From: Pseudomonas fluorescens
Lineage (GTDB): Bacteria > Pseudomonadota > Gammaproteobacteria > Pseudomonadales > Pseudomonadaceae
Direction: 5' to 3'
Length of the DNA stretch: 64,000 bases
Assembly (NCBI RefSeq): GCF_001623525.1
Contig: NZ_CP015225.1
Span: 6,212,501 to 6,276,500, forward strand
Shown here: positions 34,768 to 43,207 of the stretch, in pieces
Numbering within the stretch: position 1 is the first letter of the stretch
How the letters are laid out: each line of letters begins with the position of its first letter
Notes under the pieces: generated by a model
Told to the model about the DNA's origin: nothing
The model's input: the letters and a program-made list of their open reading frames with translations, nothing else
The model's database searches: none
Made by a program: the position numbers and the translations under genes

Positions 34768-34785
34768 CGGAAGAGCTCAGGGCGT

Positions 34786-34878
34786 GAAGCAGCCCCAATA
34801 ACGCACTGACAACTCGGTGCGTCTGGCTGATCCAAGGGGGCTGCTGCGCAGCCCAGCGGGAGCAAGCTCCCTCGCCAC
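34786..34878. repeat. Right part of the REPIN split by the IS110 element
   Basis: It resumes with GAAGCAGCCCC and ends with GCTCCCTCGCCAC, completing the unit begun at 33207. The rejoined REPIN would be about 124 bp, a normal size. Confidence 0.93.
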
Positions 34879-34887
34879 AAGGGCATC

Positions 34888-35555
34888 TCACAAGGCTTTA
34901 GTCGATCGTCGTCCAACCCACCGATCCAACCCCACCACCCCCAGCGCAATCCCGACAAACCCCAGCAATATCCCCCAGCATTGATGAAAACCTGCGGATA
35001 ACCCAGGTTCGTCACATCGATGAAAGGGTAGGGGTAAGCTGCCAATAGATCCCCGCGCAGCAGGACATAGGCGAAATACATCAAGGGGTAGATCACCCAC
35101 AGCTTGATGTGACCCAGGCGCAAGGTACCTTTGGGCACCCACAGCCACCAATAGGCGATGTACAGCAAGGGCACCACGTCGTGCAGTAATTCGTCGGCCA
35201 CGAACTGCCAGCCTTCGGGTTGCCAGAGGTGGCGCAGCAGCAGGTTGTAGGCCAGGCCGACCAGGGCGATGCTCACGGCGATGCCGCTGCGCACGCTGGG
35301 CAGCAGGAACCAGCGTCGGGCCGCCGATTCGCCAGGGGTCAGTTCCCAGGTCAACACCACGGCTACCAGGGTGTTGGTCAGGACCGTGAAAAAACTGAAG
35401 AAACTCACCAGCCCGCCCAGCAGGCTCGCGTCCAGTTTCCAGCGACCCAGCAGGATCAGATACAACTGGATGCTCAATCCCACCCAGCCCAGCAGTGCCG
35501 TCACCGAGACAAAACGCTGTCGCAGCGTGAGGTGACGACCCTGATCACTGCCCAC
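34888..35555 (-). pseudogene. Pr6Pr-like membrane protein gene with a frameshift
   Basis: This is a multi-pass membrane protein of the Pr6Pr type: about six hydrophobic helices, with YIAYWWLWVPKG, IKLWVIYPLMYF and YPFIDVTNLGYPQVFINAGG. After INAGG the reading frame turns into an unlikely WGLSGLRWGWWGW stretch and runs on through the REPIN and IS tail to 34698. A normal C-terminus (ILLGFVGIALGVVGLD, ending RRSTKAL) is encoded in another frame ending at 34888. Adding one G to the five-G run (minus strand; CCCCC at 34972-34976) restores a 222-residue protein. It is either a real frameshift, a slippery variable tract or a sequencing error. No function is established. Confidence 0.78.
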
Positions 35556-35558
35556 GGC

Positions 35559-35789
35559 TCAGACCGGCCGCTTGGTGCGCATCAACTTGATGTACAGGCG
35601 CTCGACTTTCTCCCGCGCCCACGGCGTCTTGCGCAGGAAGGTCAGGCTCGACTTGATGCTCGGGTCGCTTTTGAAGCAACGGATATCGATGCGCTCGGCC
35701 AGCCCCGACCATTCATAGTGCTGCACCAGGGCATTGAGAATCTGCTCCAGCGTCACGCCGTGCAGCGGGTTGTTGTTGGGTTCGGTCAT
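35559..35789 (-). CDS. VF530 (DUF2132) family DNA-binding protein
   Basis: This 76-residue basic protein has the VF530 signature: [12 protein letters not shown], then [21 protein letters not shown] and a terminal VERLYIKL helix. A member from Vibrio fischeri has been described as a DNA-binding fold; the cellular role is unknown. It lies 3 bp upstream of the Pr6Pr-like gene on the same strand. ATG 35789 gives the standard length. Confidence 0.9.
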   Translation of the reverse strand: MTEPNNNPLHGVTLEQILNALVQHYEWSGLAERIDIRCFKSDPSIKSSLTFLRKTPWAREKVERLYIKLMRTKRPV

Positions 35790-36284
35790 GGGAGGTCTTC
35801 GCGCTAAAGGTGTAAAGCCGCGCACCTTAGCCGAGGTGCCCCTTTGGTGGAAGCATAGCCTTCATCATGGCCGCCAGCGCCAGGCGCACTGTTACCGAAT
35901 CCGAGATGATTCATGTCAGCAAAAGCCCTTTCTCTATTGAGAACAGGACATTATCCTTGCCCGCTTGCTGAAACGCTTCTTCTGGCGTGCCTAAGTCTCT
36001 GCGTCCAGCTCAATCCTGCTGAAAGATCAAAGAACGCCCAGTGTTCAGATTTTGAAAGACAGCGCTGTCTTTCAGGATTTCTGTGGGAGCGAGCTTGCTC
36101 GCGATAACGATTGCACATTCAACATTGAAGCCGGCTGACACACCGCATCGCGAGCAAGCTCGCTCCCACAAGGGATCGCGGCAACCGAATTTGCCTTTTT
36201 TCAACTGAACCATGCCCCTGCAAGATCGTCATCTACAGTGACTACTTGCGCGGAACTCCTTAAAACGTCACGGAGAAACACACT
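35790..36284. other. Intergenic region before gcd
   Basis: This 495-bp gap contains a family-1 REPIN (36081-36173) and about 110 bp of presumed gcd promoter region. A short inverted pair AAAGACAGCGCTGTCTTT lies at 36055-36072. I see no gene. Confidence 0.6.
36081..36173. repeat. REPIN, family 1
   Basis: Left CTGTGGGAGCGAGCTTGCTC and its inverted right partner GAGCAAGCTCGCTCCCACA are intact. Confidence 0.92.
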
Positions 36285-38699
36285 ATGAGCACTGAGGGTG
36301 CTTTGAGTCGAAGCCGTCTGCTACCGAGTTTGCTCGGCATTCTGCTTCTATTGATGGGCCTGGCCCTGTTGGCCGGGGGAGTCAAGCTGAGCACGCTTGG
36401 CGGCTCGTGGTATTACCTGCTGGCCGGTATCGGCCTGGCGTTGACTGGCGTGCTGCTGATCATGGCCCGCCGCGCGGCCCTGGGCCTGTACGCGCTGGTG
36501 CTGTTCGCCAGCACCGTGTGGGCGTTGTGGGAAGTGGGCCTGGATTGGTGGCAACTGGTGCCGCGCCTGGCGCTGTTGTTTGCCCTGGGCATCGTCATGT
36601 TGCTGCCGTGGTTCCGCCGCCCGCTGTTGACCGCCGATGCCTCGGCCACCGGAACCCGCGCATTGGGCGCCGCCGTGGTCATCGCCGGTGTCGCCGCCCT
36701 CGCCAGCCAGTTCACCAACCCGGGTGAGATCAAGGGCCAACTGGATCGTGACAGCGTGCCGGGTATGGCCAACACCGCACCGGCCATGCCGGAAGGCGAC
36801 TGGAACTCCTACGGGCGCAGTGCCCATGGCGATCGCTATTCGCCGCTGGCACAGATCACCCCCGAGAACGTCAGCAAACTGGTGCCGGCCTGGACCTATC
36901 GTACCGGCGACCTGCCAGGGCCGAACGATCCGGGTGAAACCACTGCCGAAAACACCCCGCTGAAGGCCAACGGCATGCTTTATGTGTGCACGCCCCACAG
37001 CCAGGTGATTGCCCTGGAACCGGAAACCGGCAAGGAAATCTGGCGTTTCGATCCGAAGCTTTCCACGCAAAAAGCGGAGAACTTCAAGGGTTGGGCGCAC
37101 ATGACCTGCCGTGGCGTGACTTATCACGATGATGCGGTGTACGCCTCTGCCGAGCAGAGCCCGACGGGTGTCGCCAGCACCTCGCCGGCCAGCACCACTT
37201 GCCCGCGGCGGATCTTCTTGCCGACCGCCGACACCCGCCTGATCGCCCTCAACGCCGACACCGGCAAGATGTGCGAAGACTTCGGCGACAAGGGCCAGGT
37301 CGACCTGACTGCCAACATCGGCGGTTTCACGGCCGGCGGTTACTACTCCACGTCGCCACCGGCGGTCACCCAGAACCTGGTGGTGATCGGCGGCCACGTC
37401 ACCGATAACGTCTCCACCGACGAGCCCAGCGGCGTCATCCGTGCCTACGACGTGCACACCGGCAAGCTGGTGTGGAACTGGGACAGCGGCAACCCGGACG
37501 ACACCGCGCCGATTGCCGAGGGCAAGACCTACACCCGCAATTCGCCGAACATGTGGTCCATGTTCAGCGTCGATGAAAAACTCGGCATGCTCTACCTGCC
37601 GATGGGCAACCAGACCCCCGACCAGTTTGGTGGTTTCCGTACGCCGGAATCGGAAAAATACGCCGCTGGCCTGACGGCGCTGGACATCGCCACCGGCAAG
37701 GTGCGCTGGTACTTCCAGTTCACTCACCACGACCTGTGGGACATGGACGTCGGCGGTCAACCGACCCTGATGGACATGAAGACCGCCGATGGTGTGAAAC
37801 CCGCTGTATTGGCGTCGACCAAGCAGGGCAGCATCTACGTGCTGGACCGCAGCAATGGCCAGCCGATCATCCCGATCAAGGAAATCCCGGTGCCCCAAGG
37901 CGCGGTGGAAGGTGACCACACCTCGCCGACCCAACCGATGTCCGACCTGAACTTCGTGCCGCCGGTCCTCAAGGAACGCGACATGTGGGGCGTGACCCCG
38001 TTCGACCAGATGCTCTGCCGGATCGACTTCAAGTCGCTGCGTTATGAGGGCATGTTCACGCCGCCGTCGCTGCAAGGCTCAATCGTTTACCCGGGTAACT
38101 TCGGTGTGTTCGACTGGGGCGGTATTTCGGTGGACCCGGTGCGCCAGATCGCCTTCGTCAACCCGAGCTACATGGCGTTCAAGTCCAAATTGGTGCCGGC
38201 AGCCGAAGTGGCTGGCGGTCCGGGGCGCAAGAGCGAAACCGAAGGCGTACAGCCGAACAAAGGCGCGCCGTATGGGGTGATCCTCGAAGCGCTGCTCTCG
38301 CCGATGGGCCTGCCTTGCCAGGCGCCGGCCTGGGGTTATGTGGCGGCGGTGGACCTGACCAACAACAAGACCCTGTGGAAACACAAGAACGGCACCGTGC
38401 GTGACAGCTCGCCGGTACCGATCCCGCTGAGCATGGGCGTACCGAGCCTGGGCGGCACCTTCACCACCGCCAGCGGCCTGGCGTTCCTCAGCGGCACCCT
38501 CGACCAGTACCTGCGTGCCTATGACGTGAAAAACGGCAAGCAACTGTGGGAGGGTCGCCTGCCAGCGGGGGCCCAGACCACGCCGATGACCTACACCGGC
38601 AAGGACGGCAAGCAATATGTGCTGGTCGTCGCCGGCGGCCACGGTTCCTTGGGCACCAAGCAGGGTGACTATGTGATCGCGTACAAACTGCCGGATTAA
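36285..38699 (+). CDS. gcd: Membrane-bound PQQ-dependent glucose dehydrogenase
   Basis: This 804-residue quinoprotein oxidises glucose to gluconolactone in the periplasm and passes electrons to ubiquinone. About five N-terminal membrane helices (residues 10-140) precede an eight-bladed PQQ propeller. W-motif segments include WNSYGRSAHGDRYSPL at the start, TCRGVTYH, HHDLWDMDVGGQPTL, and GGTFTTASGLAFLSG near the end. Quinate/shikimate dehydrogenase has the same architecture, but the N-terminus MSTEGALSRSRLLP resembles pseudomonad Gcd. It is a single gene with its own terminator; no pqq genes are in the window. Confidence 0.9.
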   Translation: MSTEGALSRSRLLPSLLGILLLLMGLALLAGGVKLSTLGGSWYYLLAGIGLALTGVLLIMARRAALGLYALVLFASTVWALWEVGLDWWQLVPRLALLFALGIVMLLPWFRRPLLTADASATGTRALGAAVVIAGVAALASQFTNPGEIKGQLDRDSVPGMANTAPAMPEGDWNSYGRSAHGDRYSPLAQITPENVSKLVPAWTYRTGDLPGPNDPGETTAENTPLKANGMLYVCTPHSQVIALEPETGKEIWRFDPKLSTQKAENFKGWAHMTCRGVTYHDDAVYASAEQSPTGVASTSPASTTCPRRIFLPTADTRLIALNADTGKMCEDFGDKGQVDLTANIGGFTAGGYYSTSPPAVTQNLVVIGGHVTDNVSTDEPSGVIRAYDVHTGKLVWNWDSGNPDDTAPIAEGKTYTRNSPNMWSMFSVDEKLGMLYLPMGNQTPDQFGGFRTPESEKYAAGLTALDIATGKVRWYFQFTHHDLWDMDVGGQPTLMDMKTADGVKPAVLASTKQGSIYVLDRSNGQPIIPIKEIPVPQGAVEGDHTSPTQPMSDLNFVPPVLKERDMWGVTPFDQMLCRIDFKSLRYEGMFTPPSLQGSIVYPGNFGVFDWGGISVDPVRQIAFVNPSYMAFKSKLVPAAEVAGGPGRKSETEGVQPNKGAPYGVILEALLSPMGLPCQAPAWGYVAAVDLTNNKTLWKHKNGTVRDSSPVPIPLSMGVPSLGGTFTTASGLAFLSGTLDQYLRAYDVKNGKQLWEGRLPAGAQTTPMTYTGKDGKQYVLVVAGGHGSLGTKQGDYVIAYKLPD

Positions 38700-38716
38700 G
38701 CCAGACCGGCGGCAAT

Positions 38717-38753
38717 GAAAAAGGCGACACCTTTGCGGGTGTCGCCTTTTTTG
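38717..38753 (+). terminator. Rho-independent terminator of gcd
   Basis: AAAAAGGCGACACC and GGTGTCGCCTTTTTT pair around a short loop. Confidence 0.93.
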
Positions 38754-38775
38754 TAGCTTGAACACAGGCCTTTTT

Positions 38776-38799
38776 GGGCTTTTGGGCTTTTGAGCTTTT
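38776..38799. repeat. Octamer tandem repeat abutting a REPIN
   Basis: Copies of GCTTTTGG/GCTTTTGA run directly into the REPIN head, as at 6571-6600. Confidence 0.8.
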
Positions 38800-38929
38800 G
38801 TGGCGAGGGAGCTTGCTCCCGCTGGGCTGCGCAGCAGCCCCTCTCAAACTCACTCAATCAACCTGATCCACCGCGTCGCCGGGTTTTAGGGCCGCTTCGC
38901 GCCCCAGCGGGAGCAAGCTCCCTCGCCAC
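38800..38929. repeat. REPIN, family 2, same subtype as 6358/6601
   Basis: The spacer contains CAATCAACCTGATCCACCGC and GGGTTTTAGGGCCGCTTCGC, as in the two copies 32 kb away, pointing to recent common origin. Confidence 0.93.
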
Positions 38930-38945
38930 GGGGGGGGTGCCAGCC

Positions 38946-40127
38946 TTACAGCTCGATCTTGACGGCCTGCGAAGCCCGGGTCGCCTTGGCGCGGGCCGCT
39001 TCGATGGATTCGTCGCGGGCCAGGGCCACGCCCAGGCGGCGCTGGCCGTTGACTTCCGGCTTGCCGAACAGGCGCAGGGCGGTGTCCGGCTCGCTCAGGG
39101 CGGCGCCGAGGTTGGCGAAAGCGGTCTGGGTCGACTGGCCTTCCACCAGGATCACCGCCGAAGCCGATGGGCCGAACTGGCGGATCAACGGAATCGGCAG
39201 GCCGAGAATGGCGCGGGCGTGCAGGGCGAATTGCGACAAGTCCTGGGAAATCAGCGTCACCAAACCAGTGTCGTGCGGACGTGGCGAGACTTCGCTGAAC
39301 CACACCTGATCACCCTTGATGAACAGCTCGACGCCAAACAGGCCGCGACCACCCAGGGCCTCGGTCACTGCCTTGGCGACGCGCTCGGATTCAGCCAGGG
39401 CCACCGGGCTCATGGCTTGCGGCTGCCAGGATTCCTGGTAGTCGCCTTTCTCCTGACGATGACCGACCGGTGCACAGAACGTGGTACCGCCGACATGGCG
39501 CACGGTCAGCAAGGTGATTTCGTAGTCGAAGTCGATGAAGCCTTCGATGATTACCCGGCCTTTGCCGGCACGGCCGCCTTCCTGGGCATAGTCCCAGGCT
39601 TTCTGCACGTCGTCGGCACTGCGCAGCAGACTCTGCCCCTTGCCCGAGGAACTCATCACCGGCTTGACCACACATGGGAAGCCCAGGGTTTCGACGGCCT
39701 TGCGATAGTCTTCCACGGTGTCGGCGAAGAAATACGGCGAGGTCGGCAGGCCCAGTTCTTCGGCGGCCAGGCGACGGATGCCTTCGCGGTTCATGGTCAA
39801 CTGCGCGGCGCGGGCGGTAGGGATCACGGTGAAGCCTTCGGCTTCCAGTTCCACCAGGGTGGCGGTGGCGATGGCTTCGATTTCCGGCACGATGAAATGC
39901 GGCTTCTCGGCTTCGATCACCGCACGCAGGGCGGCGCCGTCGAGCATGTTGATCACATGGCTGCGGTGGGCCACTTGCATGGCCGGCGCGTTGGCGTAGC
40001 GATCCACGGCGATCACTTCAACGCCCAGGCGCTGCAGCTCGATTACCACTTCCTTGCCCAGCTCGCCGCTGCCACACAACAAAACGCGGGTCGCGGTGGG
40101 CGACAAGGGAGTTCCGATACGGGTCAT
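38946..40127 (-). CDS. purT: Formate-dependent phosphoribosylglycinamide formyltransferase
   Basis: This 393-residue ATP-grasp enzyme makes formyl-GAR from GAR, formate and ATP, the folate-independent alternative to PurN at step 3 of purine synthesis. The N-terminal [13 protein letters not shown] loop, the PEIEAIAT segment, the ATP-grasp strand [14 protein letters not shown] and the metal site [12 protein letters not shown] are all present. ATG 40127 gives the family start MTRIGTPLS; longer open frames upstream are not conserved. Together with purL this window holds two of the early purine steps, in separate loci. Confidence 0.97.
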   Translation of the reverse strand: MTRIGTPLSPTATRVLLCGSGELGKEVVIELQRLGVEVIAVDRYANAPAMQVAHRSHVINMLDGAALRAVIEAEKPHFIVPEIEAIATATLVELEAEGFTVIPTARAAQLTMNREGIRRLAAEELGLPTSPYFFADTVEDYRKAVETLGFPCVVKPVMSSSGKGQSLLRSADDVQKAWDYAQEGGRAGKGRVIIEGFIDFDYEITLLTVRHVGGTTFCAPVGHRQEKGDYQESWQPQAMSPVALAESERVAKAVTEALGGRGLFGVELFIKGDQVWFSEVSPRPHDTGLVTLISQDLSQFALHARAILGLPIPLIRQFGPSASAVILVEGQSTQTAFANLGAALSEPDTALRLFGKPEVNGQRRLGVALARDESIEAARAKATRASQAVKIEL

Positions 40128-40228
40128 CTGAAGGTCCTCAAACAGGAGCGGTCGTCGAGGGTTGCACGCCGGGCGAGCTTCCCGTGGGGAGAAAACGCGG
40201 CATTTTACATGAACTGCGGGTTTTGGCT

Positions 40229-40696
40229 TCAGGTGGCGACGGTTTGCTTGCGCAAACGCCAGGCCATGATCAGCCAGACAGCCGTGACCCCGGCGAATTT
40301 CGAGGCCAGGGCGGTGATCACCACGGCAGGCGTCAGAGCGTCGATCAGGCCGAAGAAAATGAACGTGTCCAATGGAATACTCAGGGCCGAACTGATCCAC
40401 AGCCGATCATGCAATGGGCGTTTGGTGATCGTGAACACCAGCCAGTCGATGCACTCGGACACGGCAAACGCCGTGGCACTGGCCAGGGCGATGGTCGGAT
40501 CCGAGGTGACATAGGACAACACCAGAGCCACCAGCATCGCCGCGATAGCACCATGGCCGAAACGGGTCTGCACCATGTCCCGCAGGATAAACACCAGCCC
40601 GCCCCAGGCCGACCAGATGATGTCCAGGTGCGGCGCGGCGGAAAACGCGAAGTTGATCAGCACGACGCTGGCGATGTAGGCGATCAGGAAGAGCAT
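40229..40696 (-). CDS. VUT-family (queuosine precursor/vitamin) transporter-like protein
   Basis: This 155-residue hydrophobic protein has about five or six membrane segments and belongs to the VUT family, which includes preQ0/preQ1 transporters such as YhhQ. Segments [12 protein letters not shown] and [17 protein letters not shown], with conserved charged residues inside helices, are characteristic. It is shorter than YhhQ. I looked for a preQ1 riboswitch upstream and did not find one, so the substrate is open. Confidence 0.82.
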   Translation of the reverse strand: MLFLIAYIASVVLINFAFSAAPHLDIIWSAWGGLVFILRDMVQTRFGHGAIAAMLVALVLSYVTSDPTIALASATAFAVSECIDWLVFTITKRPLHDRLWISSALSIPLDTFIFFGLIDALTPAVVITALASKFAGVTAVWLIMAWRLRKQTVAT

Positions 40697-40749
40697 GGGG
40701 GTACCTGGTGAAATGTCGTGCCAAATATTGAAGGATAGCGATATTCCCT

Positions 40750-40881
40750 GTGGCGAGGGAGCTTGCTCCCGCTGGGGCGCGAAGCGGCCCCAAACCAGGC
40801 AACCCGGTGGATCAGGTTAATTGAGTGGTCTTTGAGAGGGGGGCTGCTGCGCAGCCCAGCGGGAGCAAGCTCCCTCGCCAC
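40750..40881. repeat. REPIN, family 2 (spacer in reverse orientation)
   Basis: Head and tail are normal. The spacer string GGTGGATCAGGTTAATTGAG is the reverse complement of that in the 6358/38800 subtype. Confidence 0.92.
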
Positions 40882-40929
40882 GGAGTTCTGTGTCGCTCAA
40901 TGGGTAGTAGTTTAGCCGCCGCCAATAGC

Positions 40930-41715
40930 TCATTCCTCCTCACTCCCCTCCGCCTTCCAATACCCTACAGCCTTCACGAAATCCTGATCCAACCCTTTCT
41001 CGTCCAGCAACACCTTGCGAATCTGCCGCGACACCTTGCTCTCGGTGGCGACCCAGGCGTAGAGCTTGCCACCGGGCATATCCAACTGCTGCACGGTGGT
41101 CAACAGGTTGTCCTGGCGACCTTCGCGCAGCACCCAGATCACATGCACCTGCGCCGAGCTCTGGAGGACCTGCTGCTCGGCGCCGTTTTCCACTTCCACC
41201 ACCACCAGGGCACGCCGGTTCGGCGCCAGGCCTTCGAGGCGGCGGGCGATGGCGGGGAGGGCGGTTTCGTCGCCGATCAGCAGGTAGCTGTCGAAGATGT
41301 CCGGCACGATCATCGAACCCCGTGGCCCACCGATGTCGAGGTACTGCCCCGGCGTTGCCTGGGCCGCCCAGGTCGAGGCAGGGCCGTCGCCGTGGAGCAC
41401 GAAATCGATATCCATCTCCAGGGTGTCCAGGTCATAGCGGCGCGGGGTGTAGTCGCGCATTTCCGGCAGCGCGCCCGGGGCCTTGCCGGCGCTGAGGTTG
41501 AGGCTTTCCAGCGCCGCCCGTTCCTCAGCGTTCTGCGGGAAAAACAGCTTGACGTGATCATCCGTGCCCAGGCTGACGAACCCGGCCAGTTCCGGCCCAC
41601 CGACGGTGATGCGGCGCATCCGCGGGGTCAGGTCCTGCACCCGCAAGACTTCCAGGCGCCGGCGTTTGACCTCGTGATTGACACGGTGAATGGTGTTTGG
41701 ATCGACTTCAGTCAT
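40930..41715 (-). CDS. Siderophore-interacting protein (ferric-chelate reductase, SIP/ViuB family)
   Basis: This 261-residue flavoprotein is predicted to release iron from imported ferric siderophores by reduction. The N-terminal FAD-binding beta-barrel contains TPRMRRITVGGPELAGF and the flavin motif PRRYDLDTLEMDIDFVLHG. The C-terminal NAD(P)H domain includes YLLIGDETALPAI and the WVATESKVSRQIRK segment typical of SIP proteins. It overlaps the PadR gene by 4 nt and is its obvious regulatory partner. Confidence 0.93.
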   Translation of the reverse strand: MTEVDPNTIHRVNHEVKRRRLEVLRVQDLTPRMRRITVGGPELAGFVSLGTDDHVKLFFPQNAEERAALESLNLSAGKAPGALPEMRDYTPRRYDLDTLEMDIDFVLHGDGPASTWAAQATPGQYLDIGGPRGSMIVPDIFDSYLLIGDETALPAIARRLEGLAPNRRALVVVEVENGAEQQVLQSSAQVHVIWVLREGRQDNLLTTVQQLDMPGGKLYAWVATESKVSRQIRKVLLDEKGLDQDFVKAVGYWKAEGSEEE

Positions 41716-42275
41716 GGCGTTGACTCCGAAACGGGTGGACGGTCGGGGCCGTCGATGATGGCTTTGGCGGTGTCGTTGAGCAAGTCGCTTACCCGCGTGA
41801 TTTCTTCCGGGCTCCAGTTCCCAGGGTGCTTTTGCAGCGCATGCCGCAGGTTATACACCGCTTCGTGGATCTCCGCGGGGCGGTCATGGCCGCGCAGCGT
41901 GCGCTTGCGTGTTTCCACGCGCTCCCGCACCTCATCCAGCGCCGCGGCCTGTTCTTCAAGGGATAGACGTCCGGCATCGGTCACGCTGTAGCATTTTTTT
42001 CCGTCGTCGACGCCGCAGGTGACCAGTGAGCTCATTTCGAGGAAGGTCAGGGTCGGGTAGATCACCCCGGGGCTGGGGCTGTAGGCGCCGTCGAACATAT
42101 TTTCGATCCGACGGATCAGGTCATAGCCATGGCAAGGCTGTTCGGCAATCAGCGCCAGCAACAGCAGCTTCAGATCGCCGGAGGCGAAGACCCGTGGACC
42201 CCGGCTGCCACGCTCACGGACTGCCGTGGGTTGTTCAAGTCCATCGTTCTTGGGAAGGGAATAAGTGACTGTCAT
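41712..42275 (-). CDS. PadR-family transcriptional regulator
   Basis: This 187-residue winged-helix regulator has the PadR signature: LLLALIAEQPCHGYDLIRRIE, SPGVIYPTLTFLE, then the wing GKKCYSVTDAGRLSLEEQAA. A C-terminal helical dimerisation region follows. PadR-SIP pairs of this kind occur in other proteobacteria and are presumed to respond to iron or siderophores. ATG 42275 is chosen because GGAG lies about 9 nt upstream; an ATG at 42290 would add five residues. Twin palindromes immediately upstream (42310-42337) are its likely autoregulatory operator. Confidence 0.92.
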   Translation of the reverse strand: MTVTYSLPKNDGLEQPTAVRERGSRGPRVFASGDLKLLLLALIAEQPCHGYDLIRRIENMFDGAYSPSPGVIYPTLTFLEMSSLVTCGVDDGKKCYSVTDAGRLSLEEQAAALDEVRERVETRKRTLRGHDRPAEIHEAVYNLRHALQKHPGNWSPEEITRVSDLLNDTAKAIIDGPDRPPVSESTP

Positions 42276-42302
42276 ATGCGCGCTCTCCATTCTGCATAAG
42301 AT

Positions 42303-42347
42303 AAAACTTAGATATATCTTTATTTAAAGATATATCTTTGATAAGTT
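42303..42347. promoter_or_regulatory. Twin-palindrome operator upstream of padR
   Basis: The 10-bp palindrome AGATATATCT occurs at 42310-42319 and 42328-42337, 18 bp apart centre to centre. An outer inverted repeat AAACTTA/TAAGTTT encloses them. Spacing near two helical turns suits two regulator dimers on one DNA face. Binding by PadR is inference. Confidence 0.6.
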
Positions 42348-42703
42348 TCTGGAACTAAGATGTATTTTTATTCTCAAGGTCTTACTTGGGTTTGGAAAAA
42401 ACCTTACATGAAAGCTCTAGACCCGGGGTGACAAGCATACGGGCTGCATACATTTGTAATGATTGAGTAGCGTGTAGGCTGGCAATGTGGGGTGTTTCTG
42501 ACAGCCAAACTTCAACTTTATAAGAAATGGCTTCTTTTTCTTCGTGCTATATGCACGAAGTACTACATGCTTATGGGAAAGTGCCTGCTTATTTTTGATT
42601 AAAGAGAGCCGATCATGCCCCGGCGTTGAAGGGGGCAGGCCAAGTGGTTATTGGCCTGCAACTTTCAACCCTTCTCTTTATGTCAAGAACAGGTGTTAAC
42701 AAC
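42348..42703 (+). promoter_or_regulatory. Upstream region of the fimbrial operon
   Basis: This 356-bp AT-richer region precedes the major pilin. It contains the 21-bp palindrome CTTCGTGC-TATAT-GCACGAAG (42540-42560). I could not assign -35/-10 boxes reliably. It is the only place for the operon promoter. Confidence 0.55.
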
Positions 42704-43198
42704 ATGCTCAAACAATTCGTATCCGGTACTGCTCTGGTCGCTGCTGCCCTGGGTTCTTCGGCGGCGTTCGCCGCTGATGATGCGCGCTCCTCGATCCATA
42801 TCACCGCGACCATTCCTACCAAGCAGTTCCATGTACTGCCGCGTAATCCGGACTTCGGTAAGGATGAGGTCATGAACTACAACCCGGTGACCAATACCCT
42901 GAGCTCTTTGCGCCAGACCTATGACGTGAAGAACACCGACGGTTCGGTTCACGCTTACATCTTGGGCGGCCAGCCTTCGCTGACCAACGGTTCGGATGCC
43001 ATTCCGCTGCTGACTCAGTTCAACAATGTCACCCTTACCGAGTTCCCTCAGGAAGTGGTGACCGATGCTGCCTCCACTCCGGGCACCCAGGCCGACATGC
43101 TCATCAGGGCCTCGACCAACCCTACCGATACCCAAGTGGGCCAATACGCGGCTGACTTCACCGTGATCTTCGACGCGGTGCCACGCGTTACTCCGTGA
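42704..43198 (+). CDS. CS1/CFA-I type major fimbrial subunit
   Basis: This 164-residue pilin belongs to the CS1 (alpha-fimbriae) family, like CfaB, CooA and CblA. A signal peptide (MLKQFVSGTALVAAALGSS, cleaved after AFA) precedes the mature chain with the family motif TATIPTKQFHVLPRNPDFGKD and the ending YAADFTVIFDAVPRV. No cysteines are present in the mature chain, as in the class, which assembles by donor-strand exchange through its N-terminus. ATG 42704 matches the signal peptide; an open frame from 42626 is not used. A 12-bp interrupted hairpin follows the stop. Confidence 0.93.
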   Translation: MLKQFVSGTALVAAALGSSAAFAADDARSSIHITATIPTKQFHVLPRNPDFGKDEVMNYNPVTNTLSSLRQTYDVKNTDGSVHAYILGGQPSLTNGSDAIPLLTQFNNVTLTEFPQEVVTDAASTPGTQADMLIRASTNPTDTQVGQYAADFTVIFDAVPRVTP

Positions 43199-43207
43199 TG
43201 CCGTTCG

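Larger units (their letters stand above)
33238..34785 (+). mobile_element. IS110-family insertion sequence in a REPIN
   Basis: The element is 1,548 bp counting one copy of the shared GA dinucleotide (33238-33239 on the left, 34786-34787 on the right). Joining the outer flanks across one GA restores the ordinary REP string GGGCTGC-GA-AGCAGCC, so the boundaries are read from the split repeat. It has no terminal inverted repeats and no target duplication beyond GA, as expected for IS110. A 259-nt noncoding region precedes the transposase and only 18 nt follow it. That is the IS110-subgroup layout, with the bridge RNA at the left end, rather than IS1111. Guide loops matching both the REP target and the element ends are visible (see 33252-33455). 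Confidence 0.88.

Noticed and set aside
33238..34785. IS1111-type organisation (terminal inverted repeats, right-end RNA)
   Set aside because: Only 18 nt follow the transposase and the ends have no inverted repeats. The long noncoding part is on the left, so the IS110 subgroup fits.
34698..35555. A 285-residue fusion reading from the Pr6Pr gene into REPIN and IS
   Set aside because: The natural C-terminus is present in another frame one base away. The extension is REPIN translation.
40697..40749. Possible preQ1 riboswitch upstream of the VUT-family gene
   Set aside because: The short leader lacks the preQ1 aptamer hairpin and A-rich tail.
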